Shown one piece after another: positions 1 through 6,535 of a stretch of 14,061 bases of DNA; position 1 is the stretch's first letter; every line of letters starts with the position of its first letter. The stretch is from contig JBGQLV010000064.1 of the NCBI GenBank assembly GCA_041500225.1, positions 1 through 14,061 on the forward strand. Reading direction: 5' to 3'. The notes under the pieces were generated by a model, which saw only the letters and a program-made list of their open reading frames with translations, was not told where the DNA came from and ran no database searches. This DNA is from 0-14-3-00-41-53 sp041500225 (GTDB lineage Bacteria > Nitrospirota > Thermodesulfovibrionia > Thermodesulfovibrionales > SM23-35). Both the position numbers and the translations under genes were made by a program.

Positions 1-40
1 ACAGTGTTGCCGGCACCCTACCGGACCTATCTTTCGGGGG
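1..40. other. GC-rich fragment of unknown nature at the window edge
   Basis: By hand count 25 of these 40 bases are G or C, against 27 of 120 in positions 61-180, so a compositional boundary lies near position 42. It contains CCGG at 10-13 and again at 21-24, which could pair as a 4-bp stem. Two plus-strand frames are open from the edge and stop at 42-44 and 46-48, so this could be the last codons of an upstream gene. It could equally be the end of a structured RNA or repeat. I do not recognise it. Confidence 0.3.
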
Positions 41-80
41 ATGAATAAAAGAAGAAAACGACCCCTTACCTTTAGAAAAG

Positions 81-96
81 TGATTAATGATAATCA
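81..96. promoter_or_regulatory. Palindrome TGATTA-N4-TAATCA upstream of bamA (possible operator)
   Basis: A perfect 6-bp inverted repeat with a 4-nt centre lies in the AT-rich leader, about 70 bp upstream of the predicted -35 box of bamA. Its core AATGATAATCA (86-96) matches the central part of the classical Fur box exactly; over the full 19-mer I count 13 matches. It may be a regulator site, but AT-rich DNA gives such matches by chance and its distance from the promoter is large. Confidence 0.25.
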
Positions 97-130
97 AGTC
101 CTTTTAATTTGTCAAGAAAAATTCTTTTTA

Positions 131-166
131 TTCTATTTTTTATTCTATTATTTATTCTATTATTTT
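131..166. repeat. Three 12-bp tandem units, TTCTATTATTTA-like
   Basis: Three consecutive 12-bp units (131-142, 143-154, 155-166) differ from one another at one or two bases, and a partial unit precedes them. The array is almost pure A+T and ends directly against the predicted bamA -35 box. That is where an UP-element-like stimulating tract would act, though this role is inferred from position only. Confidence 0.6.
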
Positions 167-167
167 A

Positions 168-198
168 TTTACAACCACCCCTTTAAGAATGCTATACT
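168..198 (+). promoter_or_regulatory. Probable sigma-70 promoter of the bamA-lpxI operon
   Basis: TTTACA at 168-173 matches the -35 consensus at five of six bases and TATACT at 193-198 resembles the -10 box. The spacer is 19 bp, or 18 bp if TTACAA at 169-174 is used. Transcription would start near 205, leaving a leader of about 20 nt before the Shine-Dalgarno sequence. No other good promoter is visible in the operon, and the downstream genes are too tightly packed to need one. Confidence 0.5.
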
Positions 199-226
199 TT
201 CCGAGTCCATAATACAGGAGGCAAAA

Positions 227-2473
227 ATGCCTAAAAAAATTGTTTTAATATTACTGTTCCTCGATATCATTTTAACACCATGGTTTACCTATGCCCAGGA
301 ACTTCCTGTTATTAACTCAATAGAGATAAAAGGGCTAAAAAGGATTGAAGAAAGTGCTGTAAAGTCTAAGATTACCCAGAAATCAGGCGACCCAATCTCC
401 CAGGAAAAAACCAACGAAGACATTAAAAGCATTTTCAAGATGGGGTATTTTGATGATGTCAAAGCTGAAATTGAACCATTTGAGGGTGGTATAAGGCTGA
501 TATACGTCGTGAAGGAAAAACCTACCATTATGAAAATCGAATTCCAGGGCAATAAGGAGTTCGACGATTCAAAGCTGAAGGAAAAGCTAACGATAACAAC
601 AGGCTCCATTGCTGATGCAGTCCTGATACAGGACAATGCAAACAAGCTCAGGGCGTTTTATGAAGAGGAGGGATACTGGCTGTCAAGTATAGTCCCTGTT
701 ATTAAAACCATAAGTCCGGATGAGGTCAGCCTGATTTATCAGATAGAGGAAGGTACAAAGGTAAAGATTAGGAAAATAAATATAGAGGGTAATAAGGCTA
801 TTTCAACAAGCAAGATAAAAGGGGTTATGGATACCAAAGAGTGGTGGCTTTTTTCTTTTATTACCTCCTCTGGCTACTATAAAAAGGAGCGTATGGAGTC
901 GGATATAGAAAAAATACGGGACCTTTATTTCAATAACGGGTTCATCAAGGTAGCAGTGGGAGAACCAAAAATCCAACTCACAGATGACAAAAAGGGAATG
1001 TTTATAACAATACCAATTTCAGAAGGTGACCTTTTCAAAATCTCTTCTATTGAATTCTCGGGCAATAAGGTCTTCAGCGATGAAGAAATAAAGAAAAAAA
1101 TCACTATGGTAACTAACAAGCCTTTTAGCAAAGAAAATCTTAAAAGGGACATACTCTCAATATCTGAACTATATGCAGAAAATGGGTATGCGATTATAAC
1201 TGTTACTCCTGATCTGATACCTGATGAAACCAACAAACTTGTAAAGATATTCCTGAAGATTGACGAGGGTGATAGATACAAGATGGGCAGGATAGAGATT
1301 TCAGGGAATACTAAAACCAGAGATAAGGTTATAAGAAGGGAAGTAAGGTTTGATGAAGGTGATGTCTTTAACAGTGCCAAGATAAAAAGGAGCTATGAAA
1401 GGATTAATAACCTTAACTTTTTTGAAACAGTAGAGCTAATCCCAAAACCGCGGCCGGAGGAAAAACTTGTAGATGTTGATATCAGGGTAAAGGAAAGGCC
1501 GACTGGCTTTTTCAGTGTCGGAGGAGGTTATAGCTCTGTCGAGAAATTTATTGCAATGGTTGATCTAACACAGGGCAATCTCTTTGGTAAGGGACAGTTT
1601 ATAAAACTCAGAGGAGAACTCGGTGGAAGGACCTCATATTACGACATCACTTTCAGAGACCCCTGGTTCATGGACAAGCCGATCTCATTCTCCACAAGTA
1701 TTTACAAGATGACAAAAGAATACATAGAATACGAAAAAAAGGCAACAGGAGCCGGGTTTTCCTTCGGTAAAAACTTCTCGGAATACTGGTGGGGTGACAT
1801 CGCTTATAACTTTGAGGATGCGACCATATTCAATATATCTGACACAGCAGATGAAATAGTAAGGGATCAGGAAGGCACAAGAGTTACGAGCAGCATTACC
1901 CCGTCCCTGATAAGAGATTCAAGAGACAATTTCCTCGACCCGACAAGAGGTTCAAGAAATTCCGTTTATGTCACATATGCCGGGATTGGAGGAACTAATT
2001 ATTTTGTGAAAGGTGAGATTGACTCTGCATGGTATTTGCCGCTCGGAAGTACAACTGTCATGTTAAGGGGGAGATTTGGTTATGCATCAGGTATTTTCGG
2101 TAAGGAACTGCCTCTATATGAGAGATTTTATGTTGGCGGTATTTATACTATAAGAGGTTTGGGATTTGGCGAGGCAGGGCCAAGAGGTGAGACGTCAGGA
2201 GATCCGATAGGAGGGACAGAGGAACTAATCTTCAATGCGGAATATATTTTCCCTATAATAAGCGATGTAAAGCTGAAAGGTGTTGTATTTGTTGATGCAG
2301 GAAATTCCTATGAATCATTTAAAAAATTTGGCAGCCTCAGATATACTACCGGAGCAGGCATAAGATGGATTTCACCTGTTGGGCCAATAAGGATTGAATG
2401 GGGATATAATCTCGATAAAAAACCAGATGAAAAACCCAGCAGGTTTGAATTCGCATTTGGTTCATTCTTTTAG
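227..2473 (+). CDS. bamA: Outer-membrane protein assembly factor BamA (Omp85 family)
   Basis: BamA is the barrel component of the BAM complex, which folds and inserts beta-barrel proteins into the outer membrane. The ATG at 227 is chosen because AGGAGG lies at 217-222 and the product then begins with a normal signal peptide (residues 1-23, cleavage after TYA). A longer frame from position 41 would add an implausible Phe/Tyr-rich stretch encoded by the AT-rich leader. The 748-residue product has the family's usual size. Five POTRA domains run roughly at 28-99, 100-178, 179-268, 270-348 and 351-424, followed by the 16-strand barrel domain. The conserved VRGF-type motif of loop 6 appears as IRGL from residue 642. 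The chain ends in Phe-Phe, the C-terminal aromatic expected of a barrel protein. It heads the operon, 36 nt before ompH. Confidence 0.97.
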   Translation: MPKKIVLILLFLDIILTPWFTYAQELPVINSIEIKGLKRIEESAVKSKITQKSGDPISQEKTNEDIKSIFKMGYFDDVKAEIEPFEGGIRLIYVVKEKPTIMKIEFQGNKEFDDSKLKEKLTITTGSIADAVLIQDNANKLRAFYEEEGYWLSSIVPVIKTISPDEVSLIYQIEEGTKVKIRKINIEGNKAISTSKIKGVMDTKEWWLFSFITSSGYYKKERMESDIEKIRDLYFNNGFIKVAVGEPKIQLTDDKKGMFITIPISEGDLFKISSIEFSGNKVFSDEEIKKKITMVTNKPFSKENLKRDILSISELYAENGYAIITVTPDLIPDETNKLVKIFLKIDEGDRYKMGRIEISGNTKTRDKVIRREVRFDEGDVFNSAKIKRSYERINNLNFFETVELIPKPRPEEKLVDVDIRVKERPTGFFSVGGGYSSVEKFIAMVDLTQGNLFGKGQFIKLRGELGGRTSYYDITFRDPWFMDKPISFSTSIYKMTKEYIEYEKKATGAGFSFGKNFSEYWWGDIAYNFEDATIFNISDTADEIVRDQEGTRVTSSITPSLIRDSRDNFLDPTRGSRNSVYVTYAGIGGTNYFVKGEIDSAWYLPLGSTTVMLRGRFGYASGIFGKELPLYERFYVGGIYTIRGLGFGEAGPRGETSGDPIGGTEELIFNAEYIFPIISDVKLKGVVFVDAGNSYESFKKFGSLRYTTGAGIRWISPVGPIRIEWGYNLDKKPDEKPSRFEFAFGSFF

Positions 2474-2509
2474 AAAATAAAAAAACGTGAAGGAGAATAA
2501 GGAGGAAAT

Positions 2510-3031
2510 ATGAGAAAGATAGTATTTTTATTGTTAATTATTTTTGTATTGCCGGTTTCTTCACTTGCTGCTGATTCTGTAAAGTTTGGTTCTATAGACC
2601 TTCAGAAGGTCCTGAATGAATCTGAAGCGGGGAAGAAGGCAAAATCCGATCTCGAGGTATTAATAAAATCAAAGGAATCTACAATAGAGGACAAAAGCAA
2701 GGTTATAGAAAAGCTAAAAGGCGAGATGGAAAAACAGGCGTCTGTACTTTCTGCAGAGGCAAGAAAGAAAAAAGAGGATGAATTAGAAAAATTGCTCCGG
2801 GAATACAATCGGCTTGTCCAGGATTCACAGGCTGAGGTCAAGAAGAAAGAAGGAGAACTAACGGATGCAATAATAAAAGAAAGCCGCGAAATAATAGGGA
2901 AGATTGGAGAGGAAGAAGGATATACCCTTATTATTGAGAAAGGTATGGTCCTTTATTCAAATAAAGGCATAGACATCACAGATAGTGTCTTAAAAAAATA
3001 TGACGAGTCAAAGGCCAAAGCAAAGAAGTAG
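2510..3031 (+). CDS. ompH: Periplasmic chaperone, Skp/OmpH family
   Basis: Skp-type chaperones hold unfolded outer-membrane proteins in the periplasm and hand them to BamA, encoded just upstream. The 173-residue product starts with a signal peptide (about residues 1-21, ending SLAA). A motif typical of the family follows (VKFGSIDLQKVLNES), then a long charged coiled-coil region, about residues 35-125, that would form the tentacle helices. A short beta segment (YTLIIEKGMVLYSNKGIDITD) near residues 139-159 closes the body domain. AGGAGG lies a few bases before the ATG. The stop codon shares one base with the lpxD GTG start (TAGTG), so the two are probably translationally coupled. The family assignment is clear; the exact client range is not visible from sequence. 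Confidence 0.93.
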   Translation: MRKIVFLLLIIFVLPVSSLAADSVKFGSIDLQKVLNESEAGKKAKSDLEVLIKSKESTIEDKSKVIEKLKGEMEKQASVLSAEARKKKEDELEKLLREYNRLVQDSQAEVKKKEGELTDAIIKESREIIGKIGEEEGYTLIIEKGMVLYSNKGIDITDSVLKKYDESKAKAKK

Positions 3032-4062
3032 TGAAGCTTAAAAAACTTGCATCCCTGCTTAAAGGGGAGATAATCGGTCCGCCTCAGGCGGATAATATTG
3101 AGATCACGGGAGTTTCAGGTATAAAGGAGGCTCAAGAGGGAGATATTACATTTATCTCGGCACAGAGGTTTGTAAAAGACCTTTCAGGGTGCAGGGCTTC
3201 TTGTGTGATTGTTAAAGAGCCAATTGCCGATATAGATATTACACAACTTAAAGTATCTAATCCCTATTTTGCCTTTGCAAAACTGCTCGAACATTTCTAT
3301 ATAAAACCACAAAAACCTCTTGGGATAAGTAAGGATGCAATTGTATCTGATAAGGCGAGGATAGGAAAGGATGTCTCTATCCTTCCGTTCTCTTATATAT
3401 CAGATAGGGTTTCTGTTGGTGACAGGACTGTTATTCATCCATATGTCTTTATAGGTGATGATACTGCTGTAGGAGAAGATTGCCTTATCTATCCAAATGT
3501 TACACTGAGAGAGAATGTAAAGATCGGCAACAGGGTTATAATACATTCAGGTTCAGTAATAGGCTCTGATGGTTTTGGCTATGTATTTGAGAAAGGCAGA
3601 CACTATAAAATTCCTCAGGTAGGAGGGGTTATAATTGAGGATGATGTTGAGATAGGTTCTAACGTATCTATTGACAGGGCAACAACAGGGAACACGATAA
3701 TAGGTAAAGGTACAAAGATTGATAACCTTGTCCAGATAGCGCATAATGTCAAAATTGGTAATAACTCGATTATTATTGCCCAGGTCGGGATTGGGGGTAG
3801 CACAGAGATAGGTGATTTTGTTACCATAGCCGGTCAGGTTGGAGTTTCGGATCATGCAAAAATAGAATCCGAGACCATGATTGGTGCACAGTCAGGTGTT
3901 ATGGGTCATGTAACTAAAGGTGTATATTCAGGTACATTTGCTATCCCCCACAGAGACTGGTTAAAGGCCCAGGCCATATTCACAAAACTGCCGGAACTAA
4001 ATAAAAAAATAAAAGAACTCGAAGAAAAGATAAAAGACCTTGAAAGGAGGAAACCTGAATGA
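3031..4062 (+). CDS. lpxD: UDP-3-O-(3-hydroxyacyl)glucosamine N-acyltransferase LpxD
   Basis: LpxD carries out the third step of lipid A synthesis, transferring a 3-hydroxyacyl chain from ACP to the 2-amino group of UDP-3-O-acylglucosamine in the cytoplasm. The 343-residue length is normal. Residues 1-100 form the uridine-binding domain, about 105-310 a left-handed beta helix of hexapeptide repeats, and about 315-343 a charged C-terminal helix. The catalytic histidine is His238 in the IAHNV motif, equivalent to His239 of the E. coli enzyme. The GTG start overlaps the ompH stop by one base and has only a weak purine-rich upstream sequence; there is no nearby in-frame ATG, so coupling to ompH probably sets its translation. 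Its stop overlaps the fabZ start (ATGA). Confidence 0.96.
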   Translation: MKLKKLASLLKGEIIGPPQADNIEITGVSGIKEAQEGDITFISAQRFVKDLSGCRASCVIVKEPIADIDITQLKVSNPYFAFAKLLEHFYIKPQKPLGISKDAIVSDKARIGKDVSILPFSYISDRVSVGDRTVIHPYVFIGDDTAVGEDCLIYPNVTLRENVKIGNRVIIHSGSVIGSDGFGYVFEKGRHYKIPQVGGVIIEDDVEIGSNVSIDRATTGNTIIGKGTKIDNLVQIAHNVKIGNNSIIIAQVGIGGSTEIGDFVTIAGQVGVSDHAKIESETMIGAQSGVMGHVTKGVYSGTFAIPHRDWLKAQAIFTKLPELNKKIKELEEKIKDLERRKPE

Positions 4063-4493
4063 TGGATATAAAGGAAATACAGAAACTCTTACCTCACCGA
4101 TATCCATTCCTTTTAGTGGACAGGATTATTGATATAGAACCAGGGATAAAGGCTGTCGGGATAAAAAACGTGACAATTAACGAAGAGTTTTTCCAGGGAC
4201 ACTTCCCCGGGCATCCTATAATGCCTGGCGTCCTGATAATCGAGGCACTGGCACAGGTTGCAGGCGTACTGGCTTTCCGTTCAGGGATAAGCGAGGGCAA
4301 ATCTGTTTACTTCATGAGTATTGAGAAGGCAAAATTCAGAAAACCAGTAGTACCTGGAGATCAGCTCAGATTAGAGATATCTATCTTACAGCAGAGAGGG
4401 AATGTATGGAAGTTCTCCGGCAATGCAGTTGTCGAAGAAAAAGTTGTTGCAGAAGCTGAATTCACTGCTATGGTCACAGATAGAGAGATATAA
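4059..4493 (+). CDS. fabZ: 3-hydroxyacyl-ACP dehydratase FabZ
   Basis: FabZ dehydrates 3-hydroxyacyl-ACP to trans-2-enoyl-ACP in fatty acid elongation and so competes with LpxA and LpxD for the same hydroxyacyl-ACP. The 144-residue hot-dog protein has the signature GHFPGHPIMPGV. The catalytic pair is His48 and Glu62 (IIEALAQ), with the family's 14-residue spacing. Two ATG codons sit next to each other. The one at 4059 is preferred because AGGAGG at 4045-4050 stands 8 nt away, against 11 nt for the ATG at 4062. It overlaps the lpxD stop by 4 bases, and lpxA follows after 3 nt. The lpxD-fabZ-lpxA order is widely conserved. Confidence 0.97.
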   Translation: MMDIKEIQKLLPHRYPFLLVDRIIDIEPGIKAVGIKNVTINEEFFQGHFPGHPIMPGVLIIEALAQVAGVLAFRSGISEGKSVYFMSIEKAKFRKPVVPGDQLRLEISILQQRGNVWKFSGNAVVEEKVVAEAEFTAMVTDREI

Positions 4494-4496
4494 ATT

Positions 4497-5276
4497 ATGA
4501 AAAAGGAAATTCATCCTACAGCAATCATAGACCAGGATGTCGAAATAGATGAAGAGACCTATATTGGTCCATTCTGTATTATTAGAGAAGGAGCCCATAT
4601 AAAAAAGGGCACAAAACTTATTTCAAATGTAATCATCGAGGGCAACACAGAGATAGGTGAAGATTGCATAATACATCCATTCACAAGTATCGGACTTCCA
4701 CCACAGGATCTAAAATATAAAGGAGAAAAAACAGGCTTAAAGATAGGGAATAATAATATCATCAGGGAATACACAACAATACACAGGGCATCTGTTGGTG
4801 GAGATGGGGTAACTACGATCGGAGATAACAATTTTCTAATGGCCTATGTTCATATAGCCCATAACTGCAAGATAGGTAGTCAAATAATAATGGCGAATGC
4901 TGCGACTCTTGCAGGCCATGTCGTCGTGGAAAACTATGCTGTGATAGGTGGACTCGTTGCGGTGCATCAGTTCACAAGAATCGGAGCTTATACAATGGTT
5001 GGTGGGTTCAGTGGAGTAGGACAGGATATCCCACCTTATATGATTGCCTCAGGAGCACGTGCAAAACTCTTTGGCCTTAATACTATCGGCCTCAAGCGGT
5101 ATGGCTTCTCTGACTCAACGATAAATGAACTAAAAAAGGCATATAAGATACTTTTCAGAGAAAAGCGGACACTGAAAGACGCAATAAAGAAAATACAGGA
5201 AAACCTTCCATACACGGATGAGATAAAGCATCTCATTGAGTTCATACAGAAGAATAAAAGAGGCATCTGCAGGTAA
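4497..5276 (+). CDS. lpxA: UDP-N-acetylglucosamine acyltransferase LpxA
   Basis: LpxA starts lipid A synthesis by moving a 3-hydroxyacyl chain from ACP to the 3-OH of UDP-GlcNAc. The 259-residue product has hexapeptide repeats through about residue 190 and the C-terminal helical domain typical of LpxA (from GLNTIGLKRYGFS onward). The catalytic base is His122 in VHIAHNC, matching His125 of E. coli with a constant offset of three. Gly170 falls at the position of E. coli Gly173, the residue that sets the depth of the acyl pocket. A glycine there is compatible with a long chain (C14-like) rather than C10, which is an inference from homology. It starts 3 nt after fabZ without a clear Shine-Dalgarno sequence, so coupling is likely. 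Confidence 0.97.
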   Translation: MKKEIHPTAIIDQDVEIDEETYIGPFCIIREGAHIKKGTKLISNVIIEGNTEIGEDCIIHPFTSIGLPPQDLKYKGEKTGLKIGNNNIIREYTTIHRASVGGDGVTTIGDNNFLMAYVHIAHNCKIGSQIIMANAATLAGHVVVENYAVIGGLVAVHQFTRIGAYTMVGGFSGVGQDIPPYMIASGARAKLFGLNTIGLKRYGFSDSTINELKKAYKILFREKRTLKDAIKKIQENLPYTDEIKHLIEFIQKNKRGICR

Positions 5277-5281
5277 CCAAA

Positions 5282-5296
5282 GATACATCATGTATC
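5282..5296. repeat. Perfect 7-bp inverted repeat before lpxI
   Basis: GATACAT and ATGTATC flank a single C, making a 15-base palindrome in the 31-nt gap between lpxA and lpxI and ending 11 nt before the lpxI ATG. No Shine-Dalgarno sequence is evident in this gap. As RNA it could form a 6-bp hairpin with a 3-nt loop near the ribosome binding region; as DNA it could be an operator. Neither role is shown. Confidence 0.45.
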
Positions 5297-5307
5297 ATGT
5301 CAGATAG

Positions 5308-6117
5308 ATGAAGAGACTCGGTTTAATAGCAGGCACAGGTGACCTACCAATGGCCATCGCCAGTGAGGCCAAGTCACAGGGATATACAGTTATTGCTATA
5401 GGACTTGAGCCTCTTGCTGACAAAATACTTTCCTCTTATGTAGATGAGATAAAATGGGTGAATGTCGGTAAATTCGGAAAGATCTTAGATACTCTAAAAA
5501 AATATGATATAAAAGAAGCAGTAATGGCAGGAAAAGTATCTAAGACGTTGCTATATAAAAGTAAGATTACGCCGGATCTCAGAGCAGTTAAACTTTTATT
5601 TTCTTTGAAGGACAAAAAAGATGATTCAATAATGTTAGCTATTACGAAAGAACTTGAGGATGAGGGAATTCATCTTTTAGACATAACACGTTTTAGCAAA
5701 GGTATATTAACACCAGATGGAGTTCTTACTAAAAATAAACCTACAGAGGACGAGTGGAAAGATATTGCATTTGGCTGGAAGATTGCGAAAGAGATTGGAA
5801 GGCTGGATATCGGGCAAACTGTTGTGGTCAAGAATCAGGCTGTAATGGCAGTGGAAGCAATCGAAGGAACAGATGAGGCAATAATAAGAGGGGGAAAGGT
5901 TGCCGGCAAAGGCGCTGTGGTCGTAAAGGTCAGTAAACCCAATCAGGATATGAGATTTGATGTGCCTGTCGTAGGATTAAATACATTAAGGGCAATGATT
6001 GAAGTACATGCGAGGGTTCTGTCTGTTGAAGCAAAAAAGAGCATCATCCTTAACAGAGACAAAATTATTGAGGAGTCACAAAAAGCAGGCATTGCGATTG
6101 TGGGTTATGGTGGGTAA
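5308..6117 (+). CDS. lpxI: UDP-2,3-diacylglucosamine pyrophosphatase LpxI
   Basis: LpxI hydrolyses UDP-2,3-diacylglucosamine to lipid X and UMP, the step done by LpxH in E. coli and LpxG in chlamydiae. The 269-residue product belongs to the former DUF1009 family. The N-terminal domain begins with LGLIAGTGDLPMAIA, and the C-terminal domain carries MRFDVPVVGLNTL. Asp218 in this motif corresponds to the catalytic Asp225 described for the Caulobacter enzyme. The start is fixed by a stop codon just upstream in the same frame. In many LpxI genomes lpxB follows directly, but here the operon ends and the next gene is convergent. No lpxH-like gene is in the window. Confidence 0.95.
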   Translation: MKRLGLIAGTGDLPMAIASEAKSQGYTVIAIGLEPLADKILSSYVDEIKWVNVGKFGKILDTLKKYDIKEAVMAGKVSKTLLYKSKITPDLRAVKLLFSLKDKKDDSIMLAITKELEDEGIHLLDITRFSKGILTPDGVLTKNKPTEDEWKDIAFGWKIAKEIGRLDIGQTVVVKNQAVMAVEAIEGTDEAIIRGGKVAGKGAVVVKVSKPNQDMRFDVPVVGLNTLRAMIEVHARVLSVEAKKSIILNRDKIIEESQKAGIAIVGYGG

Positions 6118-6260
6118 CGTCAAAGTCAATAGTTAAAGATGGCACTATAATACCCTTTGATAACTGATCCTCTAATTGATAGTCATTTCTGTATTTATTG
6201 AATGAAGAGAGTATCTTAGCTGCAGTAACGTTATTGTAAAGATGAGTCAGATACACAACA
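6118..6260. other. Convergent intergenic gap, no gene recognised
   Basis: This 143-bp AT-rich gap separates the plus-strand lipid A operon from the minus-strand ywbE gene. I find no GC-rich hairpin followed by a T run on either strand, so no intrinsic terminator can be called. A minus-strand frame with a TTG start crosses it but has no recognisable homology and runs into lpxI. Confidence 0.5.
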
Positions 6261-6458
6261 CTAATCGTCAAGTATCTCCTTTACCCTGCCGACCTCTCCG
6301 TTTTTCAGGCGAACTTTAATGCCATGGGGATGTGCCGGAGAATTCGTGAGAATATCTCTGACAATTCCCTCGGTGAGTTTGCCGGTCCGCTGGTCTTTCT
6401 TCAACACGATCGAAACACGCAATCCCGGCCTTATATCGGAACGTCTTCTTCCATCCAC
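6261..6458 (-). CDS. ywbE: YwbE family protein (DUF2196)
   Basis: This 65-residue protein closely resembles Bacillus YwbE over its whole length, including GLRVSIVLKKDQRTGKLT, the core DILTNSPAHPHGIKVRL and the ending GEVGRVKEI. The family is a small beta-rich, basic protein of unknown biochemical function; a KOW-like nucleic-acid-binding role would be a guess. The start is GTG at 6458, with AGGAG at 6466-6470 seven nt upstream; nearby ATG codons are out of frame. G+C is 99 of 198 by hand count, or 50%, noticeably above the roughly 40% of neighbouring genes, which hints at a separate origin. It follows the cyclase gene on the same strand after a 77-nt gap containing an inverted repeat. Confidence 0.85.
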   Translation of the reverse strand: MDGRRRSDIRPGLRVSIVLKKDQRTGKLTEGIVRDILTNSPAHPHGIKVRLKNGEVGRVKEILDD

Positions 6459-6500
6459 GCATCTTCTCCTTTACTTCCTACTGCTGCACTCTTGCGATAC

Positions 6501-6525
6501 TTCTCACATTCCCTGCTTGTGAGAA
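6501..6525. repeat. 8-bp inverted repeat between the cyclase gene and ywbE
   Basis: TTCTCACA (6501-6508) and TGTGAGAA (6518-6525) are perfect inverted repeats around a 9-nt loop. The site begins 11 nt past the cyclase stop codon and lies about 40 nt before the ywbE start. There is no T run after it on the minus strand, so a standard intrinsic terminator is unlikely. It could be an operator for ywbE or an RNA-processing or stabilising hairpin. The half-sites are in the opposite order to a CRP site. Confidence 0.45.
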
Positions 6526-6535
6526 TAATTTATCC

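Noticed and set aside
1..40. Minus-strand resemblance to the 3' part of a c-di-GMP riboswitch or to RNase P RNA
   Set aside because: Short strings such as CCGGTAGGG are suggestive, but the rest of the conserved core is not present in the window, so no family can be supported.
41..226. N-terminal extension of BamA by 62 residues
   Set aside because: The strong AGGAGG and a proper signal peptide support the ATG at 227. The extension is an AT-rich leader translated as a Phe/Tyr string and contains the predicted promoter.
925..1380. Antisense open frame of 151 codons inside bamA
   Set aside because: It is a Ser/Leu/Ile-rich mirror of a real gene, with no homology and no start signals. The same holds for other antisense frames inside lpxD, the cyclase, the M16 genes and rpoD.
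6065..6271. Minus-strand frame of 68 codons between ywbE and lpxI
   Set aside because: It has a TTG start without a Shine-Dalgarno sequence, overlaps both ywbE and the lpxI end, and shows no recognisable family. It is most likely chance.
6501..6525. CRP binding site
   Set aside because: CRP sites read TGTGA-N6-TCACA; here the order is TCACA then TGTGA with a 9-nt spacer.
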